From: an uncultured Eubacteriales bacterium
Lineage (GTDB): Bacteria > Bacillota > Clostridia > Christensenellales > Aristaeellaceae
Assembly (NCBI GenBank): GCA_900542395.1
Contig: UQNM01000022.1
Span: forward strand, 1-32,448
Length of the DNA stretch: 32,448 bases
Reading direction: 5' to 3'
Part shown: piece after piece, positions 25,058-32,448 of the stretch
Numbering within the stretch: the first letter of the stretch is position 1
Layout: every line of letters begins with the position of its first letter
The notes under the pieces: generated by a model
The model's database searches: none
What the model was told of the DNA's origin: nothing
What the model saw: only the letters and a program-made list of their open reading frames with translations
Translations under genes and position numbers: made by a program

Positions 25058-25659
25058 CAGGTGGTGCAGTATTCTAGTCAGCAAAGTTCTCTCTGAAGAC
25101 GGGGCTAAAAATCCGTTAAAGGGCATATCGATGAAGTTTCTGGCGCTGGCTGCTGACGCCCAGTCGGGGGTTGGCGCTGGGAGTAAGAACTATGGGCGGC
25201 CGTCAATGGCATGGCGGAGTTCGACCCATTTTTCGTGGAGGCATGACGGCTTTGCGTCATGAAAACCTGCATGGTGGTACAAAAGCTGCCTGCAGTGTAG
25301 CCTGCCTTGAGCGGCTGTGGTGGATCACGGAACAACGCACGGTGACCAAAGGCTCACGGAAGCCGCCGCGATCGCTGTGTGAAACCACGACTGCAAAAGA
25401 GGCTAGGAAAGAACCGAGGCTGCCGAGGAAAGCTCCTAGACTGTCGAACAGGATATAACAGAGATTACAGTGTGGTCTCAGTGGTAATTCGGTCCCGCGC
25501 ACGGAAACGACGCGGCGCGCGCTTTCAAGGGAAACCGCTTCTATGGCGACAGGAAGTAACGCGCGGGGAAAGCCTACCGAACCTAAGCCGCAAGGTCTAT
25601 TTGTTATATCACCACCTTTCTTTTGCAAGCAGGCTCACGGTTTTTCGTGGGCTTTTTTT
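25058..25659 (+). ncRNA. ole: OLE RNA (ornate, large, extremophilic RNA)
   Basis: A roughly 600-nt stretch without a credible gene, between ispA/yuiD and oapA-dxs, the established OLE location. Its size matches the known ~610 nt. The 5' end AGGTGGTG (25059-25066) pairs perfectly with CACCACCT (25610-25617), an 8-bp helix joining the ends. Other helices seen include 25242-25248/25255-25261, 25403-25408/25434-25439 and the long-range 25494-25500/25561-25567 (CCCGCGC/GCGCGGG). A promoter lies just before and an intrinsic terminator just after. In Bacillus halodurans OLE forms a membrane ribonucleoprotein with OapA, OapB and OapC and supports growth in cold, alcohol and magnesium stress. RNase P RNA, tmRNA and group II introns were considered and do not fit. 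I call the class from context, size and end pairing, not from a covariance search. Confidence 0.87.
25633..25659 (+). terminator. Intrinsic terminator of the OLE RNA
   Basis: GCTCACG (25633-25639) / CGTGGGC (25646-25652), 7 bp with one G-T wobble and a 6-nt loop, followed by seven Ts. It lies 16 nt after the closing helix of the RNA and implies that most OLE transcripts end before oapA. Confidence 0.8.
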
Positions 25660-25681
25660 ACCATAACGGGGAAAGATAACG

Positions 25682-25697
25682 CGGCGCAGAGCGCCTT
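25682..25697 (+). repeat. 16-nt direct repeat, copy 1
   Basis: CGGCGCAGAGCGCCTT, itself a small hairpin (GGCGC-AGA-GCGCC). An identical copy lies at 25820-25835. Together they frame a 122-nt AT-richer segment between the OLE terminator and oapA. Confidence 0.8.
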
Positions 25698-25713
25698 AGA
25701 CTGTAGATAAAAA

Positions 25714-25743
25714 GCTATTCTCCCCCGAAGGGGGGAGAATAGC
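25714..25743. other. Long GC-capped hairpin between OLE and oapA
   Basis: Perfect 13-bp stem GCTATTCTCCCCC (25714-25726) / GGGGGAGAATAGC (25731-25743) with a GAAG loop. On the minus strand it is followed by TTTTT, the layout of a terminator for leftward transcription, though no leftward gene is nearby. On the plus strand it is preceded by AAAAA and followed by CCCTTT. Confidence 0.75.
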
Positions 25744-25760
25744 CCTTTCCGCAAATGAAA

Positions 25761-25790
25761 GAATAGCTGAATTTCTTGATTTTGCTATTC
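25761..25790 (+). other. Second GAATAGC/GCTATTC hairpin
   Basis: GAATAGC (25761-25767) and GCTATTC (25784-25790) can pair around a 16-nt loop. The same 7-mers form the base of the 25714-25743 hairpin, so alternative pairings between the two hairpins are possible. Confidence 0.5.
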
Positions 25791-25819
25791 AAACCAAGTT
25801 TGCTTATGTCAACAAGCTA

Positions 25820-25835
25820 CGGCGCAGAGCGCCTT
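25820..25835 (+). repeat. 16-nt direct repeat, copy 2
   Basis: Exact copy of 25682-25697, 138 nt downstream and 26 nt before the oapA start. Confidence 0.8.
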
Positions 25836-25861
25836 CACGGCTTAGATGGAGTGAAAATTTT

Positions 25862-26431
25862 GTGAGTAAAAAGGAAAAAACGAAGCAGGAAAAGCGGCAG
25901 TGGGTGGTCACGGTCGTGATTCTTTCCTTTGTGCTTTCCGTGCTGATGTCGGTTTTAACGAGCCTGTTCGTCGATTCGGCGGGGCTGCTGGTCGCGCTGC
26001 TGGCGCTGATCGTGCTGATTTCCATCGGCGTAATAACGGACGTCATCGGCACGGCGGTCACGTCGGCGGACGAGCAGCCGTTTATTGCGATGGCCTCCAA
26101 GCGGATCAAGGGCGCGAAGCAGGCGCTTCGGCTCATCCGCAAGGCGGAGCGCGTGTCGAGCCTGCTCAACGACGTGGTGGGCGATATCGTCGGCGTTATC
26201 AGCGGCTCGGCCGGTTCGGTGATCGCGCTGTATCTGGCGGCGATGGGGCTGCCGACGGCGGTGGCTTCCGTGCTGATTGCGGCGTTTACGTCCGCGTTTA
26301 TGATCGGCGGCAAGGCGGCGGGCAAATCCATCGCGATTGAGCAGAGTGCGAACATCGTGCTGTTTGTCGGCAAGACGATGGCTCTTTTCGAGCGCAAAAC
26401 GACAAAACGAAAGAAAAATAAGAAAAACTGA
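25862..26431 (+). CDS. oapA: OLE-associated membrane protein OapA
   Basis: Protein partner of OLE RNA, 189 residues from GTG 25862 (GGAGTG at 25848-25853, eight-base spacing). Both ends are strongly basic (KKEKTKQEKR and KTTKRKKNKKN), as expected for RNA contact. Hydrophobic helices lie at ~14-34, ~38-60, ~107-127 and ~132-150. The region TSADEQPFIAMASKRIKGAKQAL (split here as TSADEQPF and AMASKRIKGAKQAL) resembles the DUF21 part of CNNM/MpfA magnesium transporters. The motif D104-V-V-G-D108 matches the DxxxD motif that, as I recall, is needed for OapA function in Bacillus halodurans. Its location between the OLE RNA and dxs is the known arrangement. No clear promoter was found in the 202-nt spacer. 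Confidence 0.88.
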   Translation: MSKKEKTKQEKRQWVVTVVILSFVLSVLMSVLTSLFVDSAGLLVALLALIVLISIGVITDVIGTAVTSADEQPFIAMASKRIKGAKQALRLIRKAERVSSLLNDVVGDIVGVISGSAGSVIALYLAAMGLPTAVASVLIAAFTSAFMIGGKAAGKSIAIEQSANIVLFVGKTMALFERKTTKRKKNKKN

Positions 26432-26445
26432 GGGAGGTGCGGTCG

Positions 26446-28341
26446 ATGGCGATTCTGCCTGAAATCGGCGGGCCGGATGACGTCAAGCGTCTGGATGCGA
26501 AGCAGCTGGACGAGCTGGCCGCGGAGCTGCGGCAGACGATTATTGATACCGTGTCGCGTCAGGGCGGGCATCTGGCGTCCAATTTAGGCGACGTTGAATT
26601 GACGATTGCGCTGCACAGGGCGTTCAACAGCCCGACGGATAAGCTGGTTTTCGACGTCGGTCATCAGATTTACGCGCATAAGCTGCTCACCGGCAGACAG
26701 GAGCAATTCAAAACCCTGCGCTCCTATCACGGCATGAGCGGTTTTCCGTGCCGCGAGGAGAGCGAGCACGATTTGTTTGATACGGGTCATTCGTCCACGT
26801 CCATTTCGATGGCGCTGGGGCTGGCGCGCGCCAGAGATCTGAACCACGAGGATTATCACGTGGTGGCGATTGTCGGCGACGGCGCGCTGACGGGCGGCAT
26901 GTGCTACGAGGCGATGAACGACGCGGGCAACGGGCACACGCGGCTGATTGTGGTGCTCAACGACAACGAAATGTCCATTTCCAAAAACGTGGGCGCGCTG
27001 TCGGAATATTTCAAGCACCTTCGCGCGAGCGCGTCGTGGTACGGCAGCAAAAAGCGCATCCGCGACAAGCTGACGCGCGTTCCGCTGATCGGCAAGCCTC
27101 TGGCCCGCGCGATTGAAAACGCGAAGAACATGGTCAAATCCGTGACGACGGGCGGCGAGATGTTTGAAGCGCTGGGCTTCCGCTACCTCGGCCCGTTCGA
27201 CGGCCACAACATCGAAGAGATGACCCATGTGTTTGAGGAAGCGAAGCAGGTTCAGGATATGCCGCTGCTCATCCACGTGATTACGAAAAAGGGATACGGC
27301 TACGATCTGGCGGAGCGCCAGCCGGAGAAATTTCACGGCGTTGCGCCGTTCCGCGTGGAAAACGGCATGAAGCGGAGCCAGAGCAGCAAGGAGAGCGCCG
27401 CGCAGGCCGCGGGCAAAGAGCTGATGAACATGGCCGCGGAGGATGCGCGCGTGGTTGCGGTGACGGCGGCCATGGCGGGCGGCACGGGGCTGACGGAGTT
27501 CGCGTCGTATTATCCGAGCCGGTTTTTTGACGTGGGCATTGCCGAGCAGCACGCGGTGAGCATGGCGGCGGGTATGGCGCGCGGCGGCTACCGGCCGTAT
27601 TTCGCGGTGTATTCCACGTTCCTGCAGCGTGCTTATGACCAGATTGTGCACGACGTATGCCTGCAAAACCTGCCGGTGTGCATCCTTTCGGATCACGTGG
27701 GGCTGGTCGGCGACGACGGCAAGACGCATCACGGCGTGCTCAGCGTTCCGATGCTGATGAGCATCCCGAATTTGACGCTGCTCGCACCGCGCGATACGCG
27801 CCAGATTCGTCAGGCCGTGCGCGCGACGCTCAAGCTGGATGGGCCGTGCGTCGTTCAATATCCCAAGGAAGGCATCGAGCCTTACGCGCAGAACGTGACG
27901 GGCGAACCGTTTGCCGTCGGCAAATGGCAGACGCTGATCCCCGGCGGGCAGGACGCGGTCATCCTCGCCTATGGCCGGATGACGCAGAACGCGATTCAGG
28001 CCTCCGAGCTGCTGGTTCAGCGTGGGCTGTCGGTCGGCGTGATCGACTGCTGCTCGCTGAAACCGCTGGATATGGATTGCCTGCGCGCGCTGTTCGAGCG
28101 GAAGGCGAAGATCGTCACGATTGAAGAAGGCGAAATGATCGGCGGATTCGGCTCGGAAATCGCGCGTGTGTGCGTGGAGGAAAACGCGGATGCGCCCGTG
28201 CAGATCATCGGGCTGGAAAACCGCTTTATCACGCACGGCTCCGTGCCGGAGCTGCTGCGCGAGTGCGGGCTGATGCCGGAGCAGCTCGCGGATCGAATAG
28301 AAGAAATCGCAGGAGACAAGGAGAGCAGCCATGTCGGATAA
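26446..28341 (+). CDS. dxs: 1-deoxy-D-xylulose-5-phosphate synthase
   Basis: First enzyme of the MEP isoprenoid pathway; joins pyruvate and glyceraldehyde 3-phosphate using thiamine diphosphate. 631 residues, start ATG 26446 with GGGAGG eight bases upstream. Seen: GGHLASNLG at 40-48, GHQIYAHKLLTG, the ThDP motif GDGALTG at 144-150 ending in LNDNEMSISKNVG, KGYGY, and the transketolase-type pyrimidine domain with FDVGIAEQHAVSMAAGMA. Full length. Overlaps tlyA by 11 nt. Confidence 0.97.
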   Translation: MAILPEIGGPDDVKRLDAKQLDELAAELRQTIIDTVSRQGGHLASNLGDVELTIALHRAFNSPTDKLVFDVGHQIYAHKLLTGRQEQFKTLRSYHGMSGFPCREESEHDLFDTGHSSTSISMALGLARARDLNHEDYHVVAIVGDGALTGGMCYEAMNDAGNGHTRLIVVLNDNEMSISKNVGALSEYFKHLRASASWYGSKKRIRDKLTRVPLIGKPLARAIENAKNMVKSVTTGGEMFEALGFRYLGPFDGHNIEEMTHVFEEAKQVQDMPLLIHVITKKGYGYDLAERQPEKFHGVAPFRVENGMKRSQSSKESAAQAAGKELMNMAAEDARVVAVTAAMAGGTGLTEFASYYPSRFFDVGIAEQHAVSMAAGMARGGYRPYFAVYSTFLQRAYDQIVHDVCLQNLPVCILSDHVGLVGDDGKTHHGVLSVPMLMSIPNLTLLAPRDTRQIRQAVRATLKLDGPCVVQYPKEGIEPYAQNVTGEPFAVGKWQTLIPGGQDAVILAYGRMTQNAIQASELLVQRGLSVGVIDCCSLKPLDMDCLRALFERKAKIVTIEEGEMIGGFGSEIARVCVEENADAPVQIIGLENRFITHGSVPELLRECGLMPEQLADRIEEIAGDKESSHVG

Positions 28342-29149
28342 AAAACGGGTTGACGTCGCGCTGGTGGAGCGCGGGCTGGCGCAGAGCCGGGAAAAGGCGC
28401 AGGCGCTGGTGATGTCCGGCGTGGTCTATATCGGCGAAAACAAGGTGGACAAGGCTTCCACGCAGGTGACGCCGGAGGACGAGCTGATCGTGCGGCAGAC
28501 GGGCACAGGCTACGTGAGCCGCGGCGCGCTGAAGCTGGAAAAGGGGCTCGCGGTCTTCGGCGTGGAGGCAAAGGAGCGCGTGGCGATGGATTTAGGCGCA
28601 TCCACGGGCGGCTTTACGGACGTGCTGCTGCAAAACGGCGCGGCGCATGTCTATGCCATCGACGTGGGCTACGGCCAACTGGATTGGAAGCTGCGCAACG
28701 ACCCGCGCGTGACCGTGATGGAGCGCACCAACGCGCGATATCTGACGGCGGACGACCTGCCGCTCAAGCCGACGCTGGGCGTGATGGATGTGTCGTTCAT
28801 TTCGATTACGAAGATTTTGCCTGCGGCCGCCGCGATCATGGGCGAGGACGGCGAGTTTATTTCGCTGATTAAGCCGCAGTTCGAGGCGGGGCGCGACCGC
28901 GTGGGCAAAAAAGGCGTGGTTCGCGACGCGCAGGTTCACCTTGACGTGGTGAAAGAGATTCTGCAATTCATCGACGCGGACATGGGATGGACGGCGCAGA
29001 ACCTGTCCTTTTCGCCGATCAAGGGGCCGGAAGGAAACATCGAGTTTCTGGTGCACATCCTGCCCAAATGCCGCGCGACGCACTGCGTCACCGAGCAGGA
29101 GGCGGCGGAGATCGTTTGTCAGGCGCACGAATCGCTGGGCAACGCCTGA
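28331..29149 (+). CDS. tlyA: TlyA family rRNA (cytidine-2'-O)-methyltransferase
   Basis: S4 RNA-binding domain (~4-65) fused to an FtsJ/RrmJ-type Rossmann methyltransferase (~62-250). 272 residues, ATG 28331 inside the dxs 3' end after AGGAGACAAGGAGAG. The SAM site is MDLGASTGGFTDVLL at 86-100. The K-D-K-E catalytic set is visible as K68 (RGALKLEKG), D in VMDVSFIS, K in LIKPQFEAGR and E in GNIEFL. Related to Bacillus YqxC and mycobacterial TlyA, which methylates 16S and 23S rRNA. Some relatives were once called hemolysins. Confidence 0.92.
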   Translation: MSDKKRVDVALVERGLAQSREKAQALVMSGVVYIGENKVDKASTQVTPEDELIVRQTGTGYVSRGALKLEKGLAVFGVEAKERVAMDLGASTGGFTDVLLQNGAAHVYAIDVGYGQLDWKLRNDPRVTVMERTNARYLTADDLPLKPTLGVMDVSFISITKILPAAAAIMGEDGEFISLIKPQFEAGRDRVGKKGVVRDAQVHLDVVKEILQFIDADMGWTAQNLSFSPIKGPEGNIEFLVHILPKCRATHCVTEQEAAEIVCQAHESLGNA

Positions 29150-29177
29150 TTTGAAAAAAGAGGGAGGACATCGGCGC

Positions 29178-30062
29178 ATGATTCGCAACGCGATGTTTTA
29201 TCTGAACCAGAATAAGCCGTCGGTTTTCGACACCGTGCGGGTCTGCGCAGAGCTTTGCCGCGAGCGGGGCATCGAGCCGATTTTCTTTGAGGCGAATCGG
29301 GAAGAATTGATCGAAAAGCTGGGCGATGAAGCGGAAACGGCGCGGTATCTCCCAGAACCGGAAGCCGGAACGGTCGATATGCTCTTTGTATTCGGCGGCG
29401 ACGGCACGGTGCTGCGCGCGCTGGATATGTATGTGGACAGGGACATCCCGATTCTGGGGATCAACCTCGGGCGGCTGGGCTTTCTGCTGGAGACGCAGAC
29501 GCAGGAGCTGCCGGAGGCGCTGGATATGCTCGTTCGCGGCGAATACGCCATCGAGCGGCGCATGATGTTGTATGCGGAGGGCATGTGCAACGGGAAGCCC
29601 GTTTCGGCCTATGCGACCAACGAAGTCAGCATTTCCCGAGGCCTCTCCCAGCGGATGATCGCGCTGGATGCGCTCGTCGGCAGTGCGCTGGTGGATCATT
29701 ACATCGCGGACGGCGTGGTGCTGGCCAGCCCGACCGGCTCAACGGCGTATTCGCTTTCGGCGGGCGGGCCGATTGTCAGCCCGGATGTGCCGTGCTTTGT
29801 GCTTAACCCGATCTGTCCGCACACGCTGCAATCCCGGCCGATTGTGCTTTCCGCCGACGAGCCGGTGACGCTGCTGCTGAACATGAAGGAGATGCGCGAG
29901 GGCATGCAGCTCTCCATTGACGGGCAGGCGATCAGCCGGATGCGCAACGGCGAGCGGCTGACGGTGATGCGCTCGCCGCACGACGCGCAGCTTGTGCGCT
30001 TTTCAAGGGCGCGCAATTTCTTCTCGCTGCTCAAGGACAAACTCTCTCAGTGGAGCTTATAA
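29178..30062 (+). CDS. nadK: NAD kinase
   Basis: Phosphorylates NAD to NADP. 294 residues from ATG 29178 (AGGGAGG at 29161-29167); a TTG in frame at 29151 is rejected because it lies before this RBS. GGDG at 73-76 is the nucleotide-binding motif. ATNEVSISRG (the NE/D motif) and ADGVVLASPTGSTAYSLSAGGPI complete the active site. Standard position between tlyA and argR in Bacillota. Confidence 0.95.
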   Translation: MIRNAMFYLNQNKPSVFDTVRVCAELCRERGIEPIFFEANREELIEKLGDEAETARYLPEPEAGTVDMLFVFGGDGTVLRALDMYVDRDIPILGINLGRLGFLLETQTQELPEALDMLVRGEYAIERRMMLYAEGMCNGKPVSAYATNEVSISRGLSQRMIALDALVGSALVDHYIADGVVLASPTGSTAYSLSAGGPIVSPDVPCFVLNPICPHTLQSRPIVLSADEPVTLLLNMKEMREGMQLSIDGQAISRMRNGERLTVMRSPHDAQLVRFSRARNFFSLLKDKLSQWSL

Positions 30063-30102
30063 ACGGCGGATTTTCCGACCAACCCGATTCGAGGAGGACG
30101 TT

Positions 30103-30552
30103 ATGAAGGCAAAACGGCAGGCTTTGATCCGCGAAATTGTGGAGAGCCAGAGCATACAGACGCAGGAGGAGCTTGCCGAAGCCCTGCGCGTGCACGGGAT
30201 GGTGGTTACGCAGGCCACGGTTTCCCGCGACATCAAGGAGATGCACCTCATCAAGGTGCTCGCGGAGGACGGCGTGTATCGCTACGCAATGATTGACAAA
30301 AACGATCAGGGCGTGGGCGACAGGCTGATTCGCATGCTCTCCGATTCGGTGGTTGATATCAACAGCGCCAACAACCTGATTGTGATTAAAACCCTTTCCG
30401 GCAGCGCGCACGTTGCGGCGGAGGCGGTGGACAGCCTGCACTGGCCGGAGGTGCTGGGCACGGTCGCGGGCGACAACACGATTCTGATTATCGTGCGCTC
30501 AAACGACGAGGTGGACGCGGTGATACGCCGGTTTAAGAACATCGTCAGGTAA
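30103..30552 (+). CDS. argR: Arginine repressor ArgR/AhrC
   Basis: Hexameric arginine-sensing regulator of arginine synthesis and breakdown. 149 residues, start ATG 30103 with GAGGAGG at 30091. The winged helix-turn-helix (1-70) contains TQATVSRDIKEMHLIKV. The C-terminal oligomerisation/arginine domain carries LIVIKTLSGSAHVAAEAVD and GTVAGDNTILIIVRS, including the GDN ligand residues. No arginine genes are nearby; the argR-recN pairing is conserved. Confidence 0.95.
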   Translation: MKAKRQALIREIVESQSIQTQEELAEALRVHGMVVTQATVSRDIKEMHLIKVLAEDGVYRYAMIDKNDQGVGDRLIRMLSDSVVDINSANNLIVIKTLSGSAHVAAEAVDSLHWPEVLGTVAGDNTILIIVRSNDEVDAVIRRFKNIVR

Positions 30553-30567
30553 GAGGGGAAGATTGCG

Positions 30568-32313
30568 ATGCTTTTGCAGCTTAGTATTCATCATCTTGCG
30601 CTGATTAACGACATGACCATCGACTTCGAGCCGGGCATGAACGTGATGACCGGCGAAACCGGCGCGGGCAAATCCATCGTCGTAGACGCTGTGAATCTGG
30701 TGCTCGGCGAACGCGCGGACAGGGATTTGATTACAAACGGCGAAATGAAGGCGCGCGTGGAGGCGGTATTCGATATCGCGGACAACGAAAAGGTCAAGGC
30801 GCTGCTGGGCGAACTGACGCTGACCGGCGACGAAGATACCGCGTCCATCTCTCGCGAGCTGACCAGCGCGGGGCGAAACATCTGCCGGATTAACGGCACG
30901 ATTGTTCCGCTTCAAACGCTCAAACAGGTCTCCGCCCAACTGTTGGATATCCACGGCCAGCATGAGCACCAGCTGCTGCTGGACAGCAAAAACCACATCG
31001 GCTATCTGGATGAATACGCCGCGGACGAGGTTCGGCCGCTGCTGGCGGAAAACGAGCAGGCGTATGCCGCGTGGCGGCAGACGGCGCAGAAGCTCTCCAA
31101 ACTGCGCAAGAGCGTGGCCGAAAGGGAACAGCGCATCGACATGCTCCGCTTTCAGCTCGAAGAACTGCGCGGCGCGCATTTGACGGCGGGCGAGGAAGAA
31201 GAACTGGAGCGCCAGAAGGTGTTCTATCGAAACGCGGGCAAGATCATGTCGGCGTTCGACGAATCCTGCGCGCTGCTGAGCGACGGCGTGGAGGGCGGCT
31301 CCTCGGCGGTGGAGCTGCTGCGCGAGGGCGTGAACGCGCTGGAGCCGGTGGCCTCGCTCGATGCGAGATATGAAACGGTATACGCGAGGCTGGACGGCCT
31401 CTGCTATGAGGTGGAGGACGCGGCGCGCGATTTGCGCGACCTGCGCGAGGACATGGACTACGACGGCGAGGAAGCCGAACGTGTGGAAAGCCGGTTGGAT
31501 CTGCTGCGTCGCCTGAACCGCAAATACGGCGCGACGACGCAGGAGATGATCCGCTATCGGGATAAAATCGAGGCGGAGCTGAGCGAATTGGAGGATTCCG
31601 ACGAGGCGGCGGAACGGCTGGAAAAAGATTACCGCCAGATGACGCGGCGGCTGGAGGAGATTTCCGTAAAGCTGACGCATGCGCGAGAGGAGGCCGCGAG
31701 GCGCTTTGAACGCGCGATCGTCGAGCAGCTTCACGATCTCGGCATGAAAAACGCGCGGCTTTCGATGGCGTTTGCGCCGCTGACCGAGGGCGAAAAGCTG
31801 CGCGACCGCTTCAGCGCGCAGGGCGTGGATCGAATTGAAATGATGTTCTGCGCGAATCTGGGGCAGCCGCTCAAGCCGCTGGCGCGCGTGGCCTCCGGCG
31901 GCGAGCTGTCGCGTATCATGCTGGCGCTCAAAAATCTTTCGGCGCAGAAGCCGGGAATTCCCCGAAGCATGGTCTTTGACGAAATCGACACCGGAATCAG
32001 CGGGCGCATGGCGCAGGTTGTGGCCGAGAAGATGAGCCAGATCGGCGACCATCATCAGGTGATCTGCGTGACGCATCTGCCGCAAATCGCCGCGATGGCG
32101 GATACGCAGTATCTGGTCTGCAAATACGACGAAAACGGCGCGACGCGCACCGAGGTGACGCGGCTGAGTGAGAGCCAGCGCGCGCAGGAGATCGCCCGCA
32201 TGGTGGGCGGGGCGGGCTGCGAAAGCGAGAGCAGCGTTCGCCACGCGGCCGTGATGTTGGAGGAAGCGAGGGCGCGCAAGCAGGCGCTCCGCGCGGCCAT
32301 AGAGGGAAAATAA
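30568..32313 (+). CDS. recN: DNA repair protein RecN
   Basis: SMC-like ATPase that acts early in double-strand-break repair. 581 residues, ATG 30568 after AGAGGGGAAGA. Walker A GETGAGKS at 29-36, DIHGQHEHQLL near 130, a central coiled-coil (~155-370, interrupted near 230-270), then the signature ASGGELSR and Walker B MVFDEIDTGISG with VTHLPQIAAMAD. Full-length. Last gene of the cluster; no terminator is evident in the following 135 nt. Confidence 0.97.
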   Translation: MLLQLSIHHLALINDMTIDFEPGMNVMTGETGAGKSIVVDAVNLVLGERADRDLITNGEMKARVEAVFDIADNEKVKALLGELTLTGDEDTASISRELTSAGRNICRINGTIVPLQTLKQVSAQLLDIHGQHEHQLLLDSKNHIGYLDEYAADEVRPLLAENEQAYAAWRQTAQKLSKLRKSVAEREQRIDMLRFQLEELRGAHLTAGEEEELERQKVFYRNAGKIMSAFDESCALLSDGVEGGSSAVELLREGVNALEPVASLDARYETVYARLDGLCYEVEDAARDLRDLREDMDYDGEEAERVESRLDLLRRLNRKYGATTQEMIRYRDKIEAELSELEDSDEAAERLEKDYRQMTRRLEEISVKLTHAREEAARRFERAIVEQLHDLGMKNARLSMAFAPLTEGEKLRDRFSAQGVDRIEMMFCANLGQPLKPLARVASGGELSRIMLALKNLSAQKPGIPRSMVFDEIDTGISGRMAQVVAEKMSQIGDHHQVICVTHLPQIAAMADTQYLVCKYDENGATRTEVTRLSESQRAQEIARMVGGAGCESESSVRHAAVMLEEARARKQALRAAIEGK

Positions 32314-32448
32314 AGCCGTCACTGAAAAAAAGAAAAAGCAGAAAAAAACGAGGCTGTCAAGCTAACAACACCGATAGTTCAAGAGTAAAACTGAGTATTT
32401 GCGCCCGAAGGTTTCCAAAGAGGTTTTCGGTTGTTGCTGCCAGTGGCA
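32314..32448. other. Non-coding right edge of the window
   Basis: 135 nt after recN, A-rich and lower in GC than the rest. CCGAA (from about 32404) could pair with TTCGG near 32428, and the last bases form the short palindrome TGCCAGTGGCA. No gene, clear promoter or terminator is seen; it may be the edge of a feature beyond the window. Confidence 0.4.

Noticed and set aside
25058..25659. RNase P RNA, tmRNA or group II intron instead of OLE
   Set aside because: GAGGAAAG near 25425 resembles an RNase P element, but the other conserved RNase P blocks, the tmRNA ends and a domain V hairpin are missing. Size, end pairing and gene context fit OLE.
25171..25666. Short open frames inside the OLE RNA region
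   Set aside because: Arg/Lys/Cys-rich translations with no RBS or family similarity, overlapping clear RNA helices.
30499..32322. Long minus-strand frame opposite recN
   Set aside because: Antisense shadow; recN motifs are complete on the plus strand.
1..32448. CRISPR arrays, tRNA or rRNA genes, transposases, prophage genes
   Set aside because: None seen: no regularly spaced repeats, no tRNA cloverleaf noticed, and all sizeable genes are housekeeping, sporulation or ordinary accessory genes.

Overview
The window (about 60% GC by eye, dense, nearly all genes on the + strand) comes from an endospore-forming member of the Bacillota, most likely a Clostridia/Eubacteriales-type lineage. The evidence is a complete spoIIIA operon (spoIIIAA-AH), the asp23-amaP-DUF2273 cluster running into nusB, AhrC-type ArgR, RecN, TlyA, and a nifS-like/thiI pair. 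Ribosome binding sites are strong G-rich Shine-Dalgarno sequences, and several starts are GTG or TTG. I cannot name a genus.

Layout. (1) 7-4539: comEC, a solitary ParB-like gene, degV and tadA, closed by an intrinsic terminator. (2) 4580-10576: four single-gene units in alternating directions. These are a LysA-like decarboxylase behind two candidate promoters, a convergent serine hydrolase, a divergent M20 peptidase, and a convergent zinc-ribbon membrane protein, with bidirectional hairpins at both convergent junctions. (3) 10703-13712: a small membrane protein, a cysteine desulfurase and thiI, ended by a terminator. (4) 13733-18147: the spoIIIA operon, notable for very short SpoIIIAF and SpoIIIAG. 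(5) 18159-24985: from an extended -10 promoter, asp23, amaP, DUF2273, nusB, a TsaD paralogue, folD, xseA, xseB, ispA and a YuiD-like gene, mostly overlapping or tightly spaced. (6) 25023-25659: a roughly 600-nt structured non-coding RNA with its own promoter, an 8-bp helix joining its ends, and an intrinsic terminator. (7) 25862-32313: oapA, dxs, tlyA, nadK, argR and recN.

The most interesting item is region 6 plus the first gene of region 7. An RNA of about 600 nt between ispA and dxs, followed by a gene for a 189-residue basic-tailed membrane protein with a D104-V-V-G-D108 motif, is the hallmark arrangement of the OLE (ornate, large, extremophilic) RNA and its partner protein OapA. The surrounding nusB-folD-xseAB-ispA...dxs-tlyA-argR-recN order is the known OLE neighbourhood. 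In this genome the RNA appears to be an independent transcription unit. A 202-nt spacer with 16-nt direct repeats and mutually exclusive hairpins separates it from oapA.

How the genes work together: IspA and Dxs supply isoprenoid precursors (the membrane lipid carrier pathway), with NadK and FolD for cofactors. XseA/XseB and RecN act in DNA repair, NusB in rRNA antitermination, TlyA in rRNA methylation, and ArgR in arginine control. The spoIIIA products form the mother cell-forespore channel, and Asp23/AmaP form a membrane-anchored envelope stress module. All function calls come from reading motifs and gene order; no database search was run.
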